DNA of 64,000 nt from Phorcus lineatus (Eukaryota > Mollusca > Gastropoda > Trochida > Trochidae): positions 25,864,622 through 25,928,621 of the forward strand of contig OV121093.1 in assembly GCA_921293015.1 (NCBI GenBank), in the 5' to 3' direction. Below the pieces are notes generated by a model. That model did not search any database and was not told the DNA's origin. It saw only the letters and a list, made by a program, of their open reading frames with translations. Position 1 is the first letter of the stretch; the number at the start of each line of letters is the position of its first letter. Both the position numbers and the translations under genes were made by a program. Shown piece after piece: positions 12,801-24,887 of the stretch.

Positions 12801-15800
12801 AATATTTCTTCTGACGCTAGTTTGCGATGCTCTCACCACGATATAAATTGGAAGTGTGATTAATCATTTTCTGAACTAAAATGCGGTAATAATGTAAGCA
12901 TTTGTAATCGCTGTGTTTGGAAACAAGCGACAGGTAGGACACACCTGTTTCTCCAGATGCTCTAAAACAACCATCCCAAATGGATACCATGTATGTTCGA
13001 CTAGCGCCCATCGAAGCACACATTCATGTGATGGGGAATATTACATATAATAATATGGCATTGAAAATCAATGATTGAATTATTACAAAAACGCAACAGT
13101 TGTCCACTTATTTACAGTGTGATTGAATAATGTTATAAATACTATCAACAATCTTGAGCCTTGAAGTGAATCACAAAGACTGACAGACAACAATCCTTAT
13201 TTTCCACTTTCATTTCCTTGTTAGAATATTGAAGCCCAACTTTCATTACGTACAATCGCTGTTCGAAAGTGTCGTGTAGTCGTCGTGTTGTTATTGTGTC
13301 GTTATTGTGTGGTCATCGTACAGTGGTAGGGTTGACCGTGCTATTAGTCCAGCACGATTCCTACAAATCTCAAGTATGTTCCTTATTTCAGAAAATCGTT
13401 CTGTGGGTGTATCGATCGTGTAGTGATTGTGTTGTGATTGTGAAGTATATGTGTTGTGAATGTGTTGATCGTGCTTCAGTCTTGACACGATAACAGAACA
13501 ACCACAACACAACCACAACAAAATCGATAAACTGTCCCTCTTGAAATCGTACTCTTATCGTACTCATGTTAACTTAACACTTGTAGTGCTAAACTTTAAG
13601 ACCACGATGACAACTCCTACAAAACACGGAGTCACACGGTTAATATACGATATGGATACAATCGTTACACGATATTGGATTAAACTTGCATCAATAAGAG
13701 AATTTCCCATCAAAATGTTATCACGTGTGCTTCGCTCTGTCTTACTTACAGTCAACATGTGAGCACAAACGATGGTAAGGTATTGATGGTAAGCGAGGGA
13801 GACCAGCGATTCACAACCTACTGCCGACACTTCTCTACCCCTGCATACTAACTGTTTTGTCCAGTTGTAACTCCGTGATTAATTTCTACACAACCAAGGT
13901 ATGATAAAATGCAACAAGAATTCATCACAAGCAAAATTATGTAGTATAGCTCATCAAAAGTATGGTAGACCTATAAACTGTATACTGCAAATGTCGCATA
14001 TCAGAAAAATGAGTGTTGCAGCTCTTCATGCTATTCTAAAGATTATCTGCATAGGACATCACGTCAATGTATAATTCTCATACGCAATCGTACGAAACTT
14101 CAAATAAGTAAATGGAAATCAACTCATGAACACGTGATTTCACTGGTAAATGGAATATAATGTTTGTTTTGAATTGTTCTCTGTCAGAATGAATCGCAGG
14201 TTTACTTATTATCAAGAAATTAAACTGAATCATTTTGCACAAAGCATGTAATAATGCTAACAATGGGGATACTTTTGCGCTGGACTCGCACGACATTGCT
14301 CTCTCAGATCAGGCCAACTGTAAAGTGAAAACAATTCATGACCTTGAAAATGGTAATAACTGCGCTCAATATTCATATGAATATAGATATTGGGAATGTG
14401 ATAACCAGCATGTAGAAATGCAGATGTTTTGTCATTTGATGCTTTGAATCAGACGGAATGCCTGTAAAAAACCATCTGTAGATATTTCACAAAGCCAGAA
14501 GATGAGAGAAAAATTCGAAGATAATGTTAGCTTTATTAATACTTGCCCTCATATCTTCGCAATGGCATTCTATTTCATAGCTGCTATACATCACAGGATG
14601 AATAACAATTCTAAATTGATCATTAAAAGCAATGTTTAACCTTTTTTGCCTTTGGACAAATTATTTAAAATCGTGCATTACTCTTCATTATTCTTGATTG
14701 CATCGTGAAAGCGTTGTGTCAAGTTTGTGATGATTATGTTCTGACCGTGATAGAATCTTGATCTTATAATGTAATGATTGTACCCACATCGTGTACCTCA
14801 ATAAAGATACCGTTTCCGCATCACAGATCGTTAAAGTTACAATATGATACCAGCACGACCGAATCATAATGTGACTGTAGTGCAGTCGTGCGTAGTATGA
14901 GTTGGGCTGAACAGTAACTGGTTGCTAGAGGGATGTTGATCGGAACCAAAACCATGCTATCCAAAACCACTGTTAGCAAGCTCCAAATTGGTAAAGAAGA
15001 AATAAATTTTTCTTCATCTGTGAAGAACCTTGGAATTTATCTCCAATCAAACTTCAACTGTGACAGACATGTGACTGATTTGTGTAGCAAGTGCAACTAC
15101 CATTTGCACAACATCGGGAATATACGTCACTTTCTCACGCAAGAAGCTGCCGCTGCCCTTGTCAGAACATTCGTCTTGTCCAGATTGGACTATTGCAATA
15201 GCCTTCTTCTGAGTGCAAATAAGGATCTTATCTTTCGACTCCAGAAGATACAAAACAAAGCTGCCAGAATAGTGACCCTCAGATCAAAGTATGATCACAT
15301 ATTACCTATCCTCTATATTACCTATTGAGTATAAAGTTCTCTCCCTTACATACCAGTGTGTTAGTGGATCAGCCCTAGAGTACTTGTGTGAACTCATCAC
15401 TGAGTATAAACCAAGCCGTACTCTTAGATCAGAAGCACAGAATCTTCTCCAGACACCAAAATGGAAGCTCAAAGTTTTCGGACAATTAACTTTCAAAAAC
15501 TCTGCAGCTACGCTCTGGAATGCTTTGCCAGATGACATCAGATCATGTCCATCTCTTGAGAGTTTTAAAGCCAGTGTTAAAACTTACCTTTTCAGGAAAT
15601 ATTACCCATAGGCACATTTTCATGTACAGCGCTTTGAGCATATGTCATATGGATAAGGCGCTTTATAAATACTCATTTATTATATTATATATATTCCCCC
15701 CCTTTCATTCTGAATAACAATGTCCAAAGATAAAACAATGTTATAATATCAATACATATAAAAAGGTGATTTTGTTTTGTCATTTTTTTTCTATTTGGGC

Positions 15801-17402
15801 CAATACCCATTCTACAAAGTAGTTTTTCAGGATAACAGAATGAGAAAATTGTCTCGTATCCAAATATCGTTTTTTGACGCTTGTTTATACATTCAAATTT
15901 TGCTTCCCTAGAACATGAACATTAGAACTTGCATTGTATACATTTCTGTCGTAACACCATAATAAATAATTGAATATGTAATATTTCAATTTCACCAGGT
16001 GTGAAATGTGGATCCAATGATCACTGTTTGCACGACACATGTGTATCGGCTGGCAGAACCGATTGTTTCGAAGGCTGTAAACCTGGATGGTACGGACATT
16101 TTTGTCGGCAACCTTGCTCTGCCCACTGTTTCTGTGACAGAGAGTCAGGGAGCTGCACAAGCTGTATACCAGGCTGGTATGGGCTAGAATGTGGGTCACC
16201 CTGTAGTCCGGGTTGCTTCAACAAGAAATGTGATAGGAGAGGGACTTGTGCTGATGGCTGCACAACTGTATTATATGGAAAGACATGTGATCTGAACTGT
16301 TCCGCACACTGTGTGTCTGGATGTGATCAACTGTCAGGAGAGTGTGTCAAGTGTGAAGCAGGTCGGTATGGCTCAACCTGTGAGTGCAGTGCCGGGTGTG
16401 CAGGGACAAATGATAAGTGTTACAAAGATGGAACTTGTATCAAAGGGTGTAGGGATGGTTACTATGGAGAGACGTGTGAGTCCATATGTCCAGATCAATG
16501 TAATATCGGCGTGTGTAACATTACCACCGGAGTATGTACCAAGGGATGTGAGAGTGGATACTTTGGATCATTCTGTAACCTCACGTGTGAGAACTGTCAA
16601 GGTGGTGACTGTGACGCAAGTGAATGTGCAGGTAATTGATATATTTACTCACTATAAAAACTTTTTGAAATGTCAAATATAACAAACTGAAGGCAAAAAT
16701 GTTACATCTTTGTATATTTAATGGTTAAACACTGTATCTATTTGCAAATGACAGTAGAATGTACACTCTTCCAGGTACAGATTTCCCAGGAACATGGATA
16801 CCGTTCATCATAGGAGGAGGCTTATTTCTCATTTTTGCAGTGCTTGCTGTCTTCATGACCTTCTGCCTGAAAGGGTCAGTATCTAAAACACGTTTCAATC
16901 AAATAATCATAAACACCTATGATGAGAGAAAGTAGAAGAGTGGAGTGCATCCTTTAACAAGACAACGTATTTTTTTTCATTTTACTACTTTACATTCCAT
17001 AAAATAAAGATTGTTGTGTGTCACTGGTATCACATGGCATTCTTCAGCCCATGTTTTCAAGTCCTTTTGTCAGTCCCTTTTCGGGTCCTTTTGTGAATGC
17101 TCTGCTTGTGTTGATGTGGCAACATTTGGACAAATGTTTACTTACATCTTTTCTTACCAAGCCTCAGGATTACGATCTAACTTTAATGCATAGGCTACAA
17201 CGGCGATAAGATCGCGTGTTTTTTGCTGACGTTTAGTTGCTCACTTTGTTATCTATTATTTCTGTGTTTATGCAGGATTCAATGGGTCCTCAATGTCGAT
17301 GTAAGACGTCCTCCCTCTGCTGTTCAAGATGCCAGTCCGGTTGCTGCTCCTGGAAATGTTGAACTTAAAGGCACTAGTGCACGTTTTTCGGGCTCAAACT
17401 AG
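9806..17402 (+). CDS. MEGF/SREC-like EGF-repeat transmembrane receptor (5 exons)
   Basis: Joining 9806-9854, 11210-11440, 15999-16631, 16775-16874 and 17276-17402 gives 379 codons plus stop, with GT-AG introns and compatible phases (1,1,1,2). Residues 1-17 form a signal peptide (MRLSRGLVVLVISAVFG). Residues about 18-304 are Cys-rich MEGF/SREC-type EGF-like repeats with repeated GWYG/GYYG and TC motifs. Residues about 312-336 are one transmembrane helix (FIIGGGLFLIFAVLAVFMTF), followed by a 43-residue cytoplasmic tail. I chose the ATG at 9806 because it starts the hydrophobic segment and is conserved in the second copy; an upstream in-frame ATG at 9722 would bury the signal. Family members bind particles, lipoproteins or apoptotic cells, but no ITAM or NPXY motif is visible in this tail, so signalling is uncertain. 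A poly(A) signal follows at 17456. Confidence 0.87.
11210..11440 (+). CDS. EGF-repeat receptor exon 2
   Basis: 231 nt, phase 1 to 1, after acceptor aactttcag and before donor gtatag. It codes SSSCPENC through a complete EGF-like unit ending TDGSCKS. Its symmetric phase allows duplication or skipping. Confidence 0.85.
11725..11785 (-). repeat. degraded tRNA-like (SINE-like) remnant in intron 2
   Basis: On the minus strand the segment contains a GTTCGAATCTTAAC-like B-box, and it corresponds to the better-preserved copy at 34111-34178. Presence in both receptor copies dates the insertion before the duplication. Confidence 0.3.
12100..12310. repeat. intron segment shared by receptor copies
   Basis: Contains the pattern gaacaggagg and gaccag(t)...aacattcagatat. 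Related sequence occurs at 34670-34860 and, shorter, at 36905-37060, showing at least three copies of this part of the duplicated block. Confidence 0.6.
14933..15715 (+). mobile_element. 5'-truncated CR1/L2-like non-LTR retrotransposon end
   Basis: An open frame from 14933 reads LQIGKEEINFSSSVKNLGIY, then RLDYCNSLL and LQKIQNKAARIV, the C-terminal region of a CR1/L2-type ORF2 after the catalytic core. It breaks near 15325 and continues in another frame as HxIEYKVLSLTY-like sequence, LWNALPDDIR and LKTYLF-like sequence, stopping at 15611. The 3' tail has agcgctttgagc...aaggcgctttataaat, typical of these elements, followed by an AT-rich tail. Only the last ~0.8 kb is present, so it is a dead 5'-truncated copy inside intron 2 of the receptor gene. 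The exact clade would need an alignment. Confidence 0.8.
15999..16631 (+). CDS. EGF-repeat receptor exon 3 (main EGF array)
   Basis: 633 nt, phase 1 to 1, acceptor tttcaccag and donor gtaatt. It codes about five EGF-like units from VKCGSNDHC to CDASECAG. Compared with the copy at 35170-35764 one EGF unit between CPDQC and CTKGC is missing here, fused as CPDQCNIGVCNITTGVCTKG. Confidence 0.87.
16775..16874 (+). CDS. EGF-repeat receptor exon 4 (transmembrane helix)
   Basis: 100 nt between acceptor ctcttccag and donor gtcagt. It codes TDFPGTWIPF, then the hydrophobic helix, then the stop-transfer CLKG. Phase 2 at its end is required by the frame of exon 5. Confidence 0.8.
17276..17402 (+). CDS. 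EGF-repeat receptor exon 5 (cytoplasmic tail)
   Basis: Acceptor ttatgcag, then IQWVLNVDVRRPPSAVQD and a tail ending RFSGSN before TAG at 17400-17402. It is short and Pro/Ser-containing, without a known signalling motif. Confidence 0.75.
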
Positions 17403-17455
17403 CTAATTTAAGGCCTACGAGGGTATATATAGTCACTTAAGCTTCCTATTGATGA

Positions 17456-17461
17456 AATAAA
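17456..17461 (+). promoter_or_regulatory. poly(A) signal AATAAA
   Basis: First AATAAA after the receptor stop codon, 54 bases downstream. Confidence 0.5.
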
Positions 17462-17469
17462 ATACTTAT

Positions 17470-19270
17470 TATTCGTTAGAATGAACCTGCATTCGTTAAT
17501 GAAACCATCGTAGCGGATTGCTCGGAATACGCCTACATTTGCCATATATGGAATGTAAACAATTGCTCCGCACATCGGAAAGTGTCGCACGCGGTGTTGT
17601 GATGATTACCAAACTGGTTTGCAATCATTGCGCATACGGTTTTGTGTGAATCAGTTGATCGTCGACACTTGTTGAATCGCTGTTTACAAGAAATTCATCT
17701 TATAATTGATGTTATAGTTTCGATGAAATATGCAACACGATGCCCTACCGAAACTGAAACATGATTTTTTTAATTGCTTATTATTACAAATCCTTTCTCA
17801 TTTTGGAACTGCCAAGTAAAAATCACAAGGCCTAAAATTTGTAAAATCTATATGTGAATGATGTGCTTTTAAATCCCCATGAAGTATTTCGTTGTTATAT
17901 TACATTTCCAAAGATATATAAACTGGTCTGACAGTTACCATCTCGAACATTGTAATAGGTTTTCACAGAAGATGGAATAGTAATGAAAAACCTACGTGAT
18001 GTCGAAATATAAACCTAATAGTGCATGTTATAATTGATGTTACAATCAGCAATACGTAAGATGAAAGCGCCCTTCGTTTGAAAGTATATCTGATGTCCTG
18101 TATGTATTTAATTTGTGAATTCATAACGGCACTCTAAATTAGCTGATTATTTGTTGAGATGATGTGTTCTCCAAATTATTGATAATGCAAACTGAGAAAT
18201 GTTTTAATATAACTGCTGTCTTTGTAGCTACAGTTGCTTCGCCAAAATAGGCTCTTTGATACCCTGACGTCGCCTTCTAAACTCGATGATACTGGTGGAA
18301 GAGGTTATATATAGCTACCGTCTTTGTAGTTCATCAGTTTTTTCATGATTTTTGCTTTTATCTTGGATTGAAGACTTAGGGAATGATATCCAATGAGCCA
18401 TCACAAAACATGCTCTTATAACTTGCTTCTCAAAATACGCCTACATACGATTTCAGCATTCTAAAGTAGTAGTGTTCCTGGAGGGGTGTATAATATTTTC
18501 CTCCTTTTTTATTCACCAACCAAGGTGACTTGACTTTCCCACACTGGCACTTGACGTTCTCAATAAACCGAGAACATAAATTTAGCATGTATTCGAGTAA
18601 TACGCTGAGAATGCTTACTAATTGGCTGAGCGAAATAAATAATGCAGACATCAGTTTTGGATGTTATTTTAAATTTCTCTAAAAAGGCTATTTGTTTGAG
18701 ACAGACAGACAATTCTAGTTCATATTTATGTGAATTGTATACAATTTGTAGCGTCCATCAATTTCCTGTATGACTGGTTTACTTGAGAGAAGTCAAAGGA
18801 TGGCTCATGTTTGACCAATCGCCTGAATTTGAAGAAGGGTGAATACCAAATCCTTAATAAATTACTGTCATCATATATGAGAGATAGTCAGGACATTGAG
18901 CTCATGTGGCAATTGGCTTTGGTGAAGAAATCCTTTGTTGACAATGCTCCACCAGAGCAAACTTGTGGGGAAATCAGGACATAACGTACAAAGTTGACTC
19001 AGTTGCACACTATCATTTCCTGCATTTATCACAACCGACATCAGAACACCACTGCTGGATGTCAAAACTTGTAGTTGGTTTTCTTCTCAAACCTAATATA
19101 TATAAGGCCACCCCTCCTCCCTTCCTGCCATTTGAAATGAATATCTTAAAACATAAACACTATTTACTTTATCATAATAAACTTATTGATCACTATACAT
19201 GCCAGATTGCAAATGACATTGAGAGTAATCTTTAACTAAATTGAAGTAAGAAAAACAAAACAATAAATGT
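17470..19270. other. intergenic stretch, no gene recognised
   Basis: AT-rich with scattered short open frames that have no domain or splice support. Two similar short strings near 18220 and 18320 (gtctttgtag) suggest minor local duplication only. Confidence 0.4.
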
Positions 19271-19639
19271 CTCTCTTGTGAAAATATTTATTAACAGACA
19301 TAGCATGGTTCAAAACAAGACCTTTGATAATGTATAATGTAAGTTAATGTAAGAGAAAGGAAAAACAATTACTTTTCTCTTGCATATCAAATGTGTTTAA
19401 ATACTTATACTAGTTAATAGGTGTTTTTCCTAGTCACTTCCTCTTTATACCTCTCCAGCCCCTTTCTCTCTTCTGCCCCTCCAGGTCCTGTATAAGAATT
19501 TCAGAGTCTTGTAAAAAAAATTATCATTTATGCTACACAGACATGTTATTTACCTCATCTGAAATTTCATGTGCCATCCTACTTGTTTACATTCAGTATT
19601 TTATCACAGCCCTGAGGGTTAAACACTCTTAACTAGTGC

Positions 19640-20060
19640 CCCTGCCACACTCTTATTTCCAGAGCACAAGAATGAAATAATAGAAATAGGAAATGAAGGG
19701 CATGCCCCATGGCCCTCAGGTGGGTCATAAAGTTTACAATGCAATGAACATGTGCACAAGATTTCAACCTTCAAGGGCTTTTGGGTCTGGAGAATATGAA
19801 ATACTTTTCTATGACCCTCATTGGGGCCATAGAGTCACCAAAATCCACAAATCATAATCACCCTTGGCCATGGTACCTTTGCACAAGATTTCTGTCTTTA
19901 TGGGCTTTTTGATCTTGAGGAGATGACTCCCAAGACCCTCATTGGAGCGAAAGAATCACCAAATCTTCAATTTATTCTCCCAATTGGCAAAAGGACCTGT
20001 ACACAAGATTTGGGTTGCCTAGTGCCAAGGGATCAATAGGTTCATGAAAAAATAAAATGA
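19640..20060 (+). repeat. dispersed ~125-bp unit repeat, three degenerate units
   Basis: Units repeat the pattern gaccctcattgg..., ccatagagtcaccaaa, cacaagattt...cttcaagggcttttg. Related blocks lie at 20320-20925 and 23440-23910 and, inverted, at 55262-55640. It looks noncoding and is of a type I associate with bivalve genomes. Confidence 0.6.
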
Positions 20061-20319
20061 AAACATATTACATTCTTACATTTGGAGGCAATAAAACTTG
20101 AAAATGTTACATTTTGCTATCAATGATTTTAAAGGGAGATAGCATATCACATGTATATTCATTATCGTTATTATTCATAAAAATCCTTTGTATTCCTTAA
20201 TGACAACAAAGCAAACCCTGTACAGATGATTTAAGCTCTGAAAACCAAGCGGTTCTTTGGAAGAACTCAAAAATAGATCCATTGGCTCTTTAGTACATTA
20301 GAATTCACACAATTTATAT

Positions 20320-20925
20320 AATAAGGCGGAAAAGAGGCACTATTTGTAGGGTCATAGGGTCATCAAAACTATTAAATATTAAATTCCATTACCTAAAAAA
20401 GAAAAGACCCAATTTCAACAGGTAAATAATGTGGTTGATGTGGTTCTTATAAATGTCAAGGTGTGGCAAGAGCAATTATTTCAATAAGCAAGAGGTCTGT
20501 AAACCATCTTTTGCTTTATAGGATAAATGCTCCTGGTAAAGAAGATGAAAATAGGTTTTGTGGTTAATATGGCCCTATTTGGGCTACAGGGTCACCAAAT
20601 ACATTATTATGAATACAATCTTCATGAGGGAGTTGTCTTGACACTACATTTTGTGTTTCTAGGGCTTTATTGAAAATTTGACTTTAGGGAGTTGCCCTTG
20701 TGCTCTTTATTTGGGACCACAGAAACACACACTCTACAATTTATATTCCCATAGGCCAAGGTACATGTTTACACATTTTCAGCTCTTGAAAGGCAGGGGT
20801 TCATGAGAAGTACAAAGATTGAAATATTTACGGACTAATGTATGGACGGACAGACAGACACCAGTTGCCATGCCATGCCATGCCATGAGCCCAACCGGCC
20901 AGCCAGATTTGATAAAAAGAAGATT
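20320..20925 (+). repeat. dispersed ~125-bp unit repeat ending in GACGGACAGACAG / CCATGCCATG
   Basis: Contains gggtcaccaaat, the ttcatgagaag segment, then ggacggacagacagac and three ccatg repeats, a characteristic terminal part. A 65-codon minus-strand frame here is only the repeat read backwards. Confidence 0.6.
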
Positions 20926-21053
20926 CATGATTAAGAATGCTAATATCAATGAACATATATATTCTGCATCTTTCACATAAAAGGTTTTGTCTGCATTATG
21001 ATATGGTGCTTGGCGTGCTCATCCTTCTTCGGGAAAAGATTATGCAATCACTG

Positions 21054-21058
21054 TTAAC
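21054..21058 (-). CDS. small gene exon 3 (last codon and stop)
   Basis: After acceptor ttttacag the sequence GTTAA completes a Ser codon and gives TAA. Confidence 0.35.
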
Positions 21059-24000
21059 CTGTAAAATACAAATAATGCATTTAGAATTTTAATATGGAAA
21101 TGTGATCTGGCAATTAAGGTGATAGTGAGCACAGTTATATAAACTCCCTTGAGTTTGATCACTTTTACATGACATGCATTGATATGAACCTTTTGTAATC
21201 AATGAAGAGGGCAGATAGCTTTAATTTCAAATTCTGGGGTGTTTTTTTTAACCTAAAAGCTACATCACATTGGTAATTTCAACAGCTAAAGGGAATTTTA
21301 AATTAATGTATAGCTTTTTGGCCATTACCCATCAAAGTTGCAAGTTGCAACTCCTAAAAGAATAAATGTCATCAGGTAGTTGACACTGATAAAAAAAATT
21401 CATATCAAATACATTTTGAATTACAATCAGGAAACTATTTCAGACTGACAGAATCATTGAAATCTAGATACCTCTGAGTAAATAAAAGCTGGGGAATATA
21501 CAGTAGTACAAGTCAGTATTATTCAAAATTGACTTAGTATTGTTACTTCATTATAATTAAATCCATTTGACAATAATAGAATGAATCAATACTCTTTCTG
21601 CAATTGTTAACTTACTAAAGCTCTGAAGTTGATAACATAGTAGAAGAAATTGAGCAATGGTTGTCCAGGTCCAATTCTTGTCAATCAGTTCTGTGCATAG
21701 AGAAAAAGGAACTTGTCATTAAACTTTACATGCATTCAGAGTTTAAACATTTGCATCTCATATTAACTTATTCAGTTATTATAAAATTTATTTGACATTT
21801 CTTTTACTAGCCAAGTAGTAACATTTTTTTACAATGCCTGAATGGCCCACAGAAATTAATTTCTTACATTTGGCAATTGTATCTGACATAGAAAGACAAA
21901 AATGAAATTCCACACAAGCTACTAATACACAACCTCAACAATGTTGAAAAAATTTATGATTTAACATACCCAAAGTGACACTTCTGACACTACGTCCATT
22001 GCTTCGTGTTCAAATTATTATTTCTGTGATGTGCACTGAGACTAGTCATGTCTCAGAAAGGCATCATTCCTGTCAACAAAACAAGATCTAATGTCAGATA
22101 AAAATGTAACAATTTAAGACTCTTTACAGAAAACAATTTTCTTTGGATGCTGTTACTGAAATTGTTGATAGCACCTTTAACATAACTTAAAGGGGAAGGT
22201 AAATCCCTATACACAGAATGGGTGGAGTCAATTTTCCCAGTAAAGAGTGTCTTTTCAGTTGAGATATAGTTGGGTACACTCTTGTCTAGTCAATTATCAA
22301 AACAATTACTTGTAATTTAAGAATGATTTTTTGCATCCATGTACACCAGTATTTGAAGAGCACAAAGCTGTAATTTCTGAAAAAATACATTTACTCTGTA
22401 AAGAGAATTTGAAAAATTATATTCAAATACACCTACCTAAGATTCAAATTTGCCACTGACTCTGTCATATGATCAGATAAGTGAGTGTTGCCATGGCAGC
22501 AGTCTCTGAGTGGCTAAGAACTGTCCATTCATGATATCAATTTCACCCCAGTAGTCTTGTCTTTCCCATGTAAAATAACCCCCCTCCCCACTCCAAGACA
22601 GCTGTGACCCCAGCCTGGCCACTGCTGCCTATGGGAATGGGCCACTAGCACAAGAGTAGAGATAATGCTGAACCTTATTTTGTAATGTCATCAATGATAT
22701 GACAAAACTAGGCACATAGATGTACTTTGTATTAGCTTACAATTATTAAAGGATCATAAGGCCTAACAGTGTGAAAAATCTGATGCAGATATATATTGAG
22801 AATCTACAGCAAACGCCAAACAAATATGTAATTATATCAAGGGACTAATAAAGGCAAAATATTTGAAATGGGGAATCTTTTTTTTAAAAAAATTTTTTTA
22901 TAGGGAAATACAATATCATTCAGGTCATTCTAAGAAAATATCATCTACCAGCACATTCATTCACTTATTTGATTTTTGCCGTGAAATCTCCTTTTACTGT
23001 AGTAAATGTGTAGATCTCTCATAGTAAAATTCCCATAACCTTTGACCTCCCTGACTCCAGCGACCGTTAGAAGGTGGGGCACATTGGGTGATAAGATCTC
23101 CCCCAGTCTGCTAGTAGCCAATCACTGCTCTTGGAGCCTTAATTGCTTACCTATGGGTAAATCGGGCCTGTTTTACCTTTAAAAAGCTGGCACTTTGTTG
23201 CTTTTCATTTCAGAGATTAAAGGAAGAAATCCTATGTATTGCCATTGATAATCTTGAAATCATATTTCTGAGATGACTTCGGTTGCGCATAGTTTGTAAA
23301 AGAAACTTATATTCATAAAAATAAGTAAAATTGAGAATTGAAACATGTGGAGAGTCTTTTAAGGAGTTAAGGTAATGCAATCAGCGCTATAGCTCATAAA
23401 GCTATCTTCAATTTGTTTCAATGATGGTCACGGGATCACCATACGAGCTGCAATAGGCCCACCAAATCAATTATTTGAGCTTGGGAGTGGGTACACAGGA
23501 TTTTGACCTTCCTAGGCCTTTTTAAAAAGAGAAAAATGTAGTTTTGGGGGTGTGTTCTCAGCGACGCTTATTAAGGTCACATAGTCACCAAATCTATGAA
23601 CAAAAATTATCCAAGGAATCTGCACACAATGTTTCAAGATTCTAAGATATCTTTCTTCTGAAGTCAGAAGAATATGATGAAAATAGGGTAGATGAGGATG
23701 GAAATAGGCTTTTAGGTTGTGGCCATTGTAAGGAGTCAAGGGATAAACAAATCTATAAATCAAGAACCTAAAGGACCTAATTAGGAGTCGTTATAACCAG
23801 ATTTCAGATTTCCAGAGTCAAATGTTCCGTTGAAGAAAATTAAAAAGTAAAGAGTTCATGAACAGATGAACAGACGCCAGATAAAATGCCATGCCCTAAG
23901 CCAATCAATCACAACCCATAACCAGGGATAGGGAAAGGCAGGGGCCATGGGCCATTTTGCACACTGGATGAAAATATTGCCCATTCAAATTATAAATTTT

Positions 24001-24887
24001 ACCATTATACTGAGGGGAATCGACCGAATGGCCCATTCAAAATTCTGAGAAATACTCAAAGCCCTGAAATGGCCCATTGTCAAATGTATCTTTCCCAATC
24101 CCTGCATAACAAATCAGTTTCTAAGAGTTCCAAACCTACTGTTTTGTAGTCCTGTATGATTTATCTCCCAAAATATGAAAAGAGTCTTGTTTTGAATCGA
24201 CTAGGAGTCTCGATTGTATCCCGGGGCTGAAGGTTGTCTGAAAAAAAAGACAGAGGGATGCTTATTCCGGGGAAAACAGTATAAGCAAATCGATCAATAA
24301 ATTTGACTTATTGAAATTACGAGCATTCGGAATAATTCATATTTGTAGTGAAAATAGCAGTATTGACTATTTGGCACTGAAAGAACAATGATAGATAGAT
24401 CTACAGTAATAAATAATATAAACAGTAATTTGTTAAGTTGTAGGTAATATATCCCAATATATAGAAAATCTATAAAGTATATATGTAGGGATACGGACAT
24501 CAGAGTAAAGATAGTGTGCCTTTTAAGGTCATAGGCTTCGTGTACACAAATCAAGCCTGATTTTCAAAAAACAATGTTTATTTTCTGATATACATTGCTC
24601 ATAATAAATAAATATGACGAAGTGCTTCATCTTCGTGGATCTCGTATTTCAGAAAAAAATAATGAACGAAATTAATTCATTGATGCGATGACATACAAGG
24701 AAGATTTAGTGAATGAACGATTGACTGAAACATTGAAGTTTTGCTCACCTGTCACTGTCAGGGCTAACATTTCGTCTGTCATCATCGACATCGTGCCTCT
24801 CGCTTCGATCCAGCGTTGCATTGCCGTCTTCCTAAATACACCGTTGTTTACCTCGTCCTTATTGAGCAGCATCTGGTCCCAAGGCAT
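21054..24887 (-). CDS. putative small protein of 72 residues (3 exons), unknown function
   Basis: Minus-strand exons 24887-24749, 21690-21616 and 21058-21054 join with phases 1 and 1 to 72 codons plus TAA. Exon 1 codes MPWDQMLLNKDEV...MLALTV before donor GTGAGC. Exon 2 has an excellent acceptor (cctttttctctatgcacag) and donor GTAAGT and stays open only in the frame exon 1 requires. Exon 3 (acceptor tgtattttacag) adds one Ser codon and a stop. The product has a basic/amphipathic N-terminal half and a hydrophobic segment (TIAQFLLLCYQL) near the C terminus, perhaps a membrane or helical anchor. I recognise no family. Other exons may exist in the 3-kb intron, for example a possible 15-nt micro-exon near 21875, so the gene could be larger. 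Alternatively it is a noncoding RNA. Confidence 0.45.
21616..21690 (-). CDS. small gene exon 2
   Basis: 75 nt coding LIDKNWTWTTIAQFLLLCYQ and four further residues, with near-consensus splice sites at both ends. This is the best-supported exon of the minus-strand unit. Confidence 0.5.
21691..24748 (-). other. long intron of the small gene
   Basis: Mostly AT-rich. A splice-flanked segment near 21975-22075 (minus strand; acceptor ttgttttgttgacag, donor gtatgt) has stops in all frames and could be a noncoding or decay-triggering exon. A dispersed repeat occupies 23440-23910. Confidence 0.35.
23440..23910 (+). repeat. dispersed ~125-bp unit repeat
   Basis: Same family as 19640-20060: gggatcacc / gtcaccaaatctat, tacacaggattttgaccttcctaggcctttt, and the closing atgaacagacgccag...ccatgccctaagcc. 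Confidence 0.55.
24749..24887 (-). CDS. small gene exon 1
   Basis: 139 nt from ATG (context acaaATGc) to donor ACAG|GTGAGC. An in-frame stop lies upstream, so this is the first usable ATG in the frame. An overlapping ORF in another frame starts upstream at 24952. Confidence 0.45.

Larger units (their letters stand above)
7650..17402 (+). repeat. segmental duplication, copy A (EGF-receptor gene and 5' flank)
   Basis: The 5' flank (7650-7920, 8290-8400), first exon (~9720-9860), second exon, parts of intron 2 (11650-11800, 12100-12310) and third exon all have diverged counterparts in the same order at 31495-35764. Copy A has about 1.3 kb extra before exon 1 and about 3 kb extra in intron 2, including a retrotransposon end. 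Confidence 0.8.

Noticed and set aside
16021..16263. Minus-strand open frame and a second plus-strand frame (16311-16682)
   Set aside because: Shadows of receptor exon 3, which has the EGF Cys pattern and splice sites.
18430..18651. 73-codon minus-strand frame as a membrane protein
   Set aside because: Composition-driven; no conserved motif, splice context or paralogue in the window.
21965..22075. Splice-flanked segment as a coding exon of the small minus-strand gene
   Set aside because: Stops in all three frames; at most a noncoding exon.
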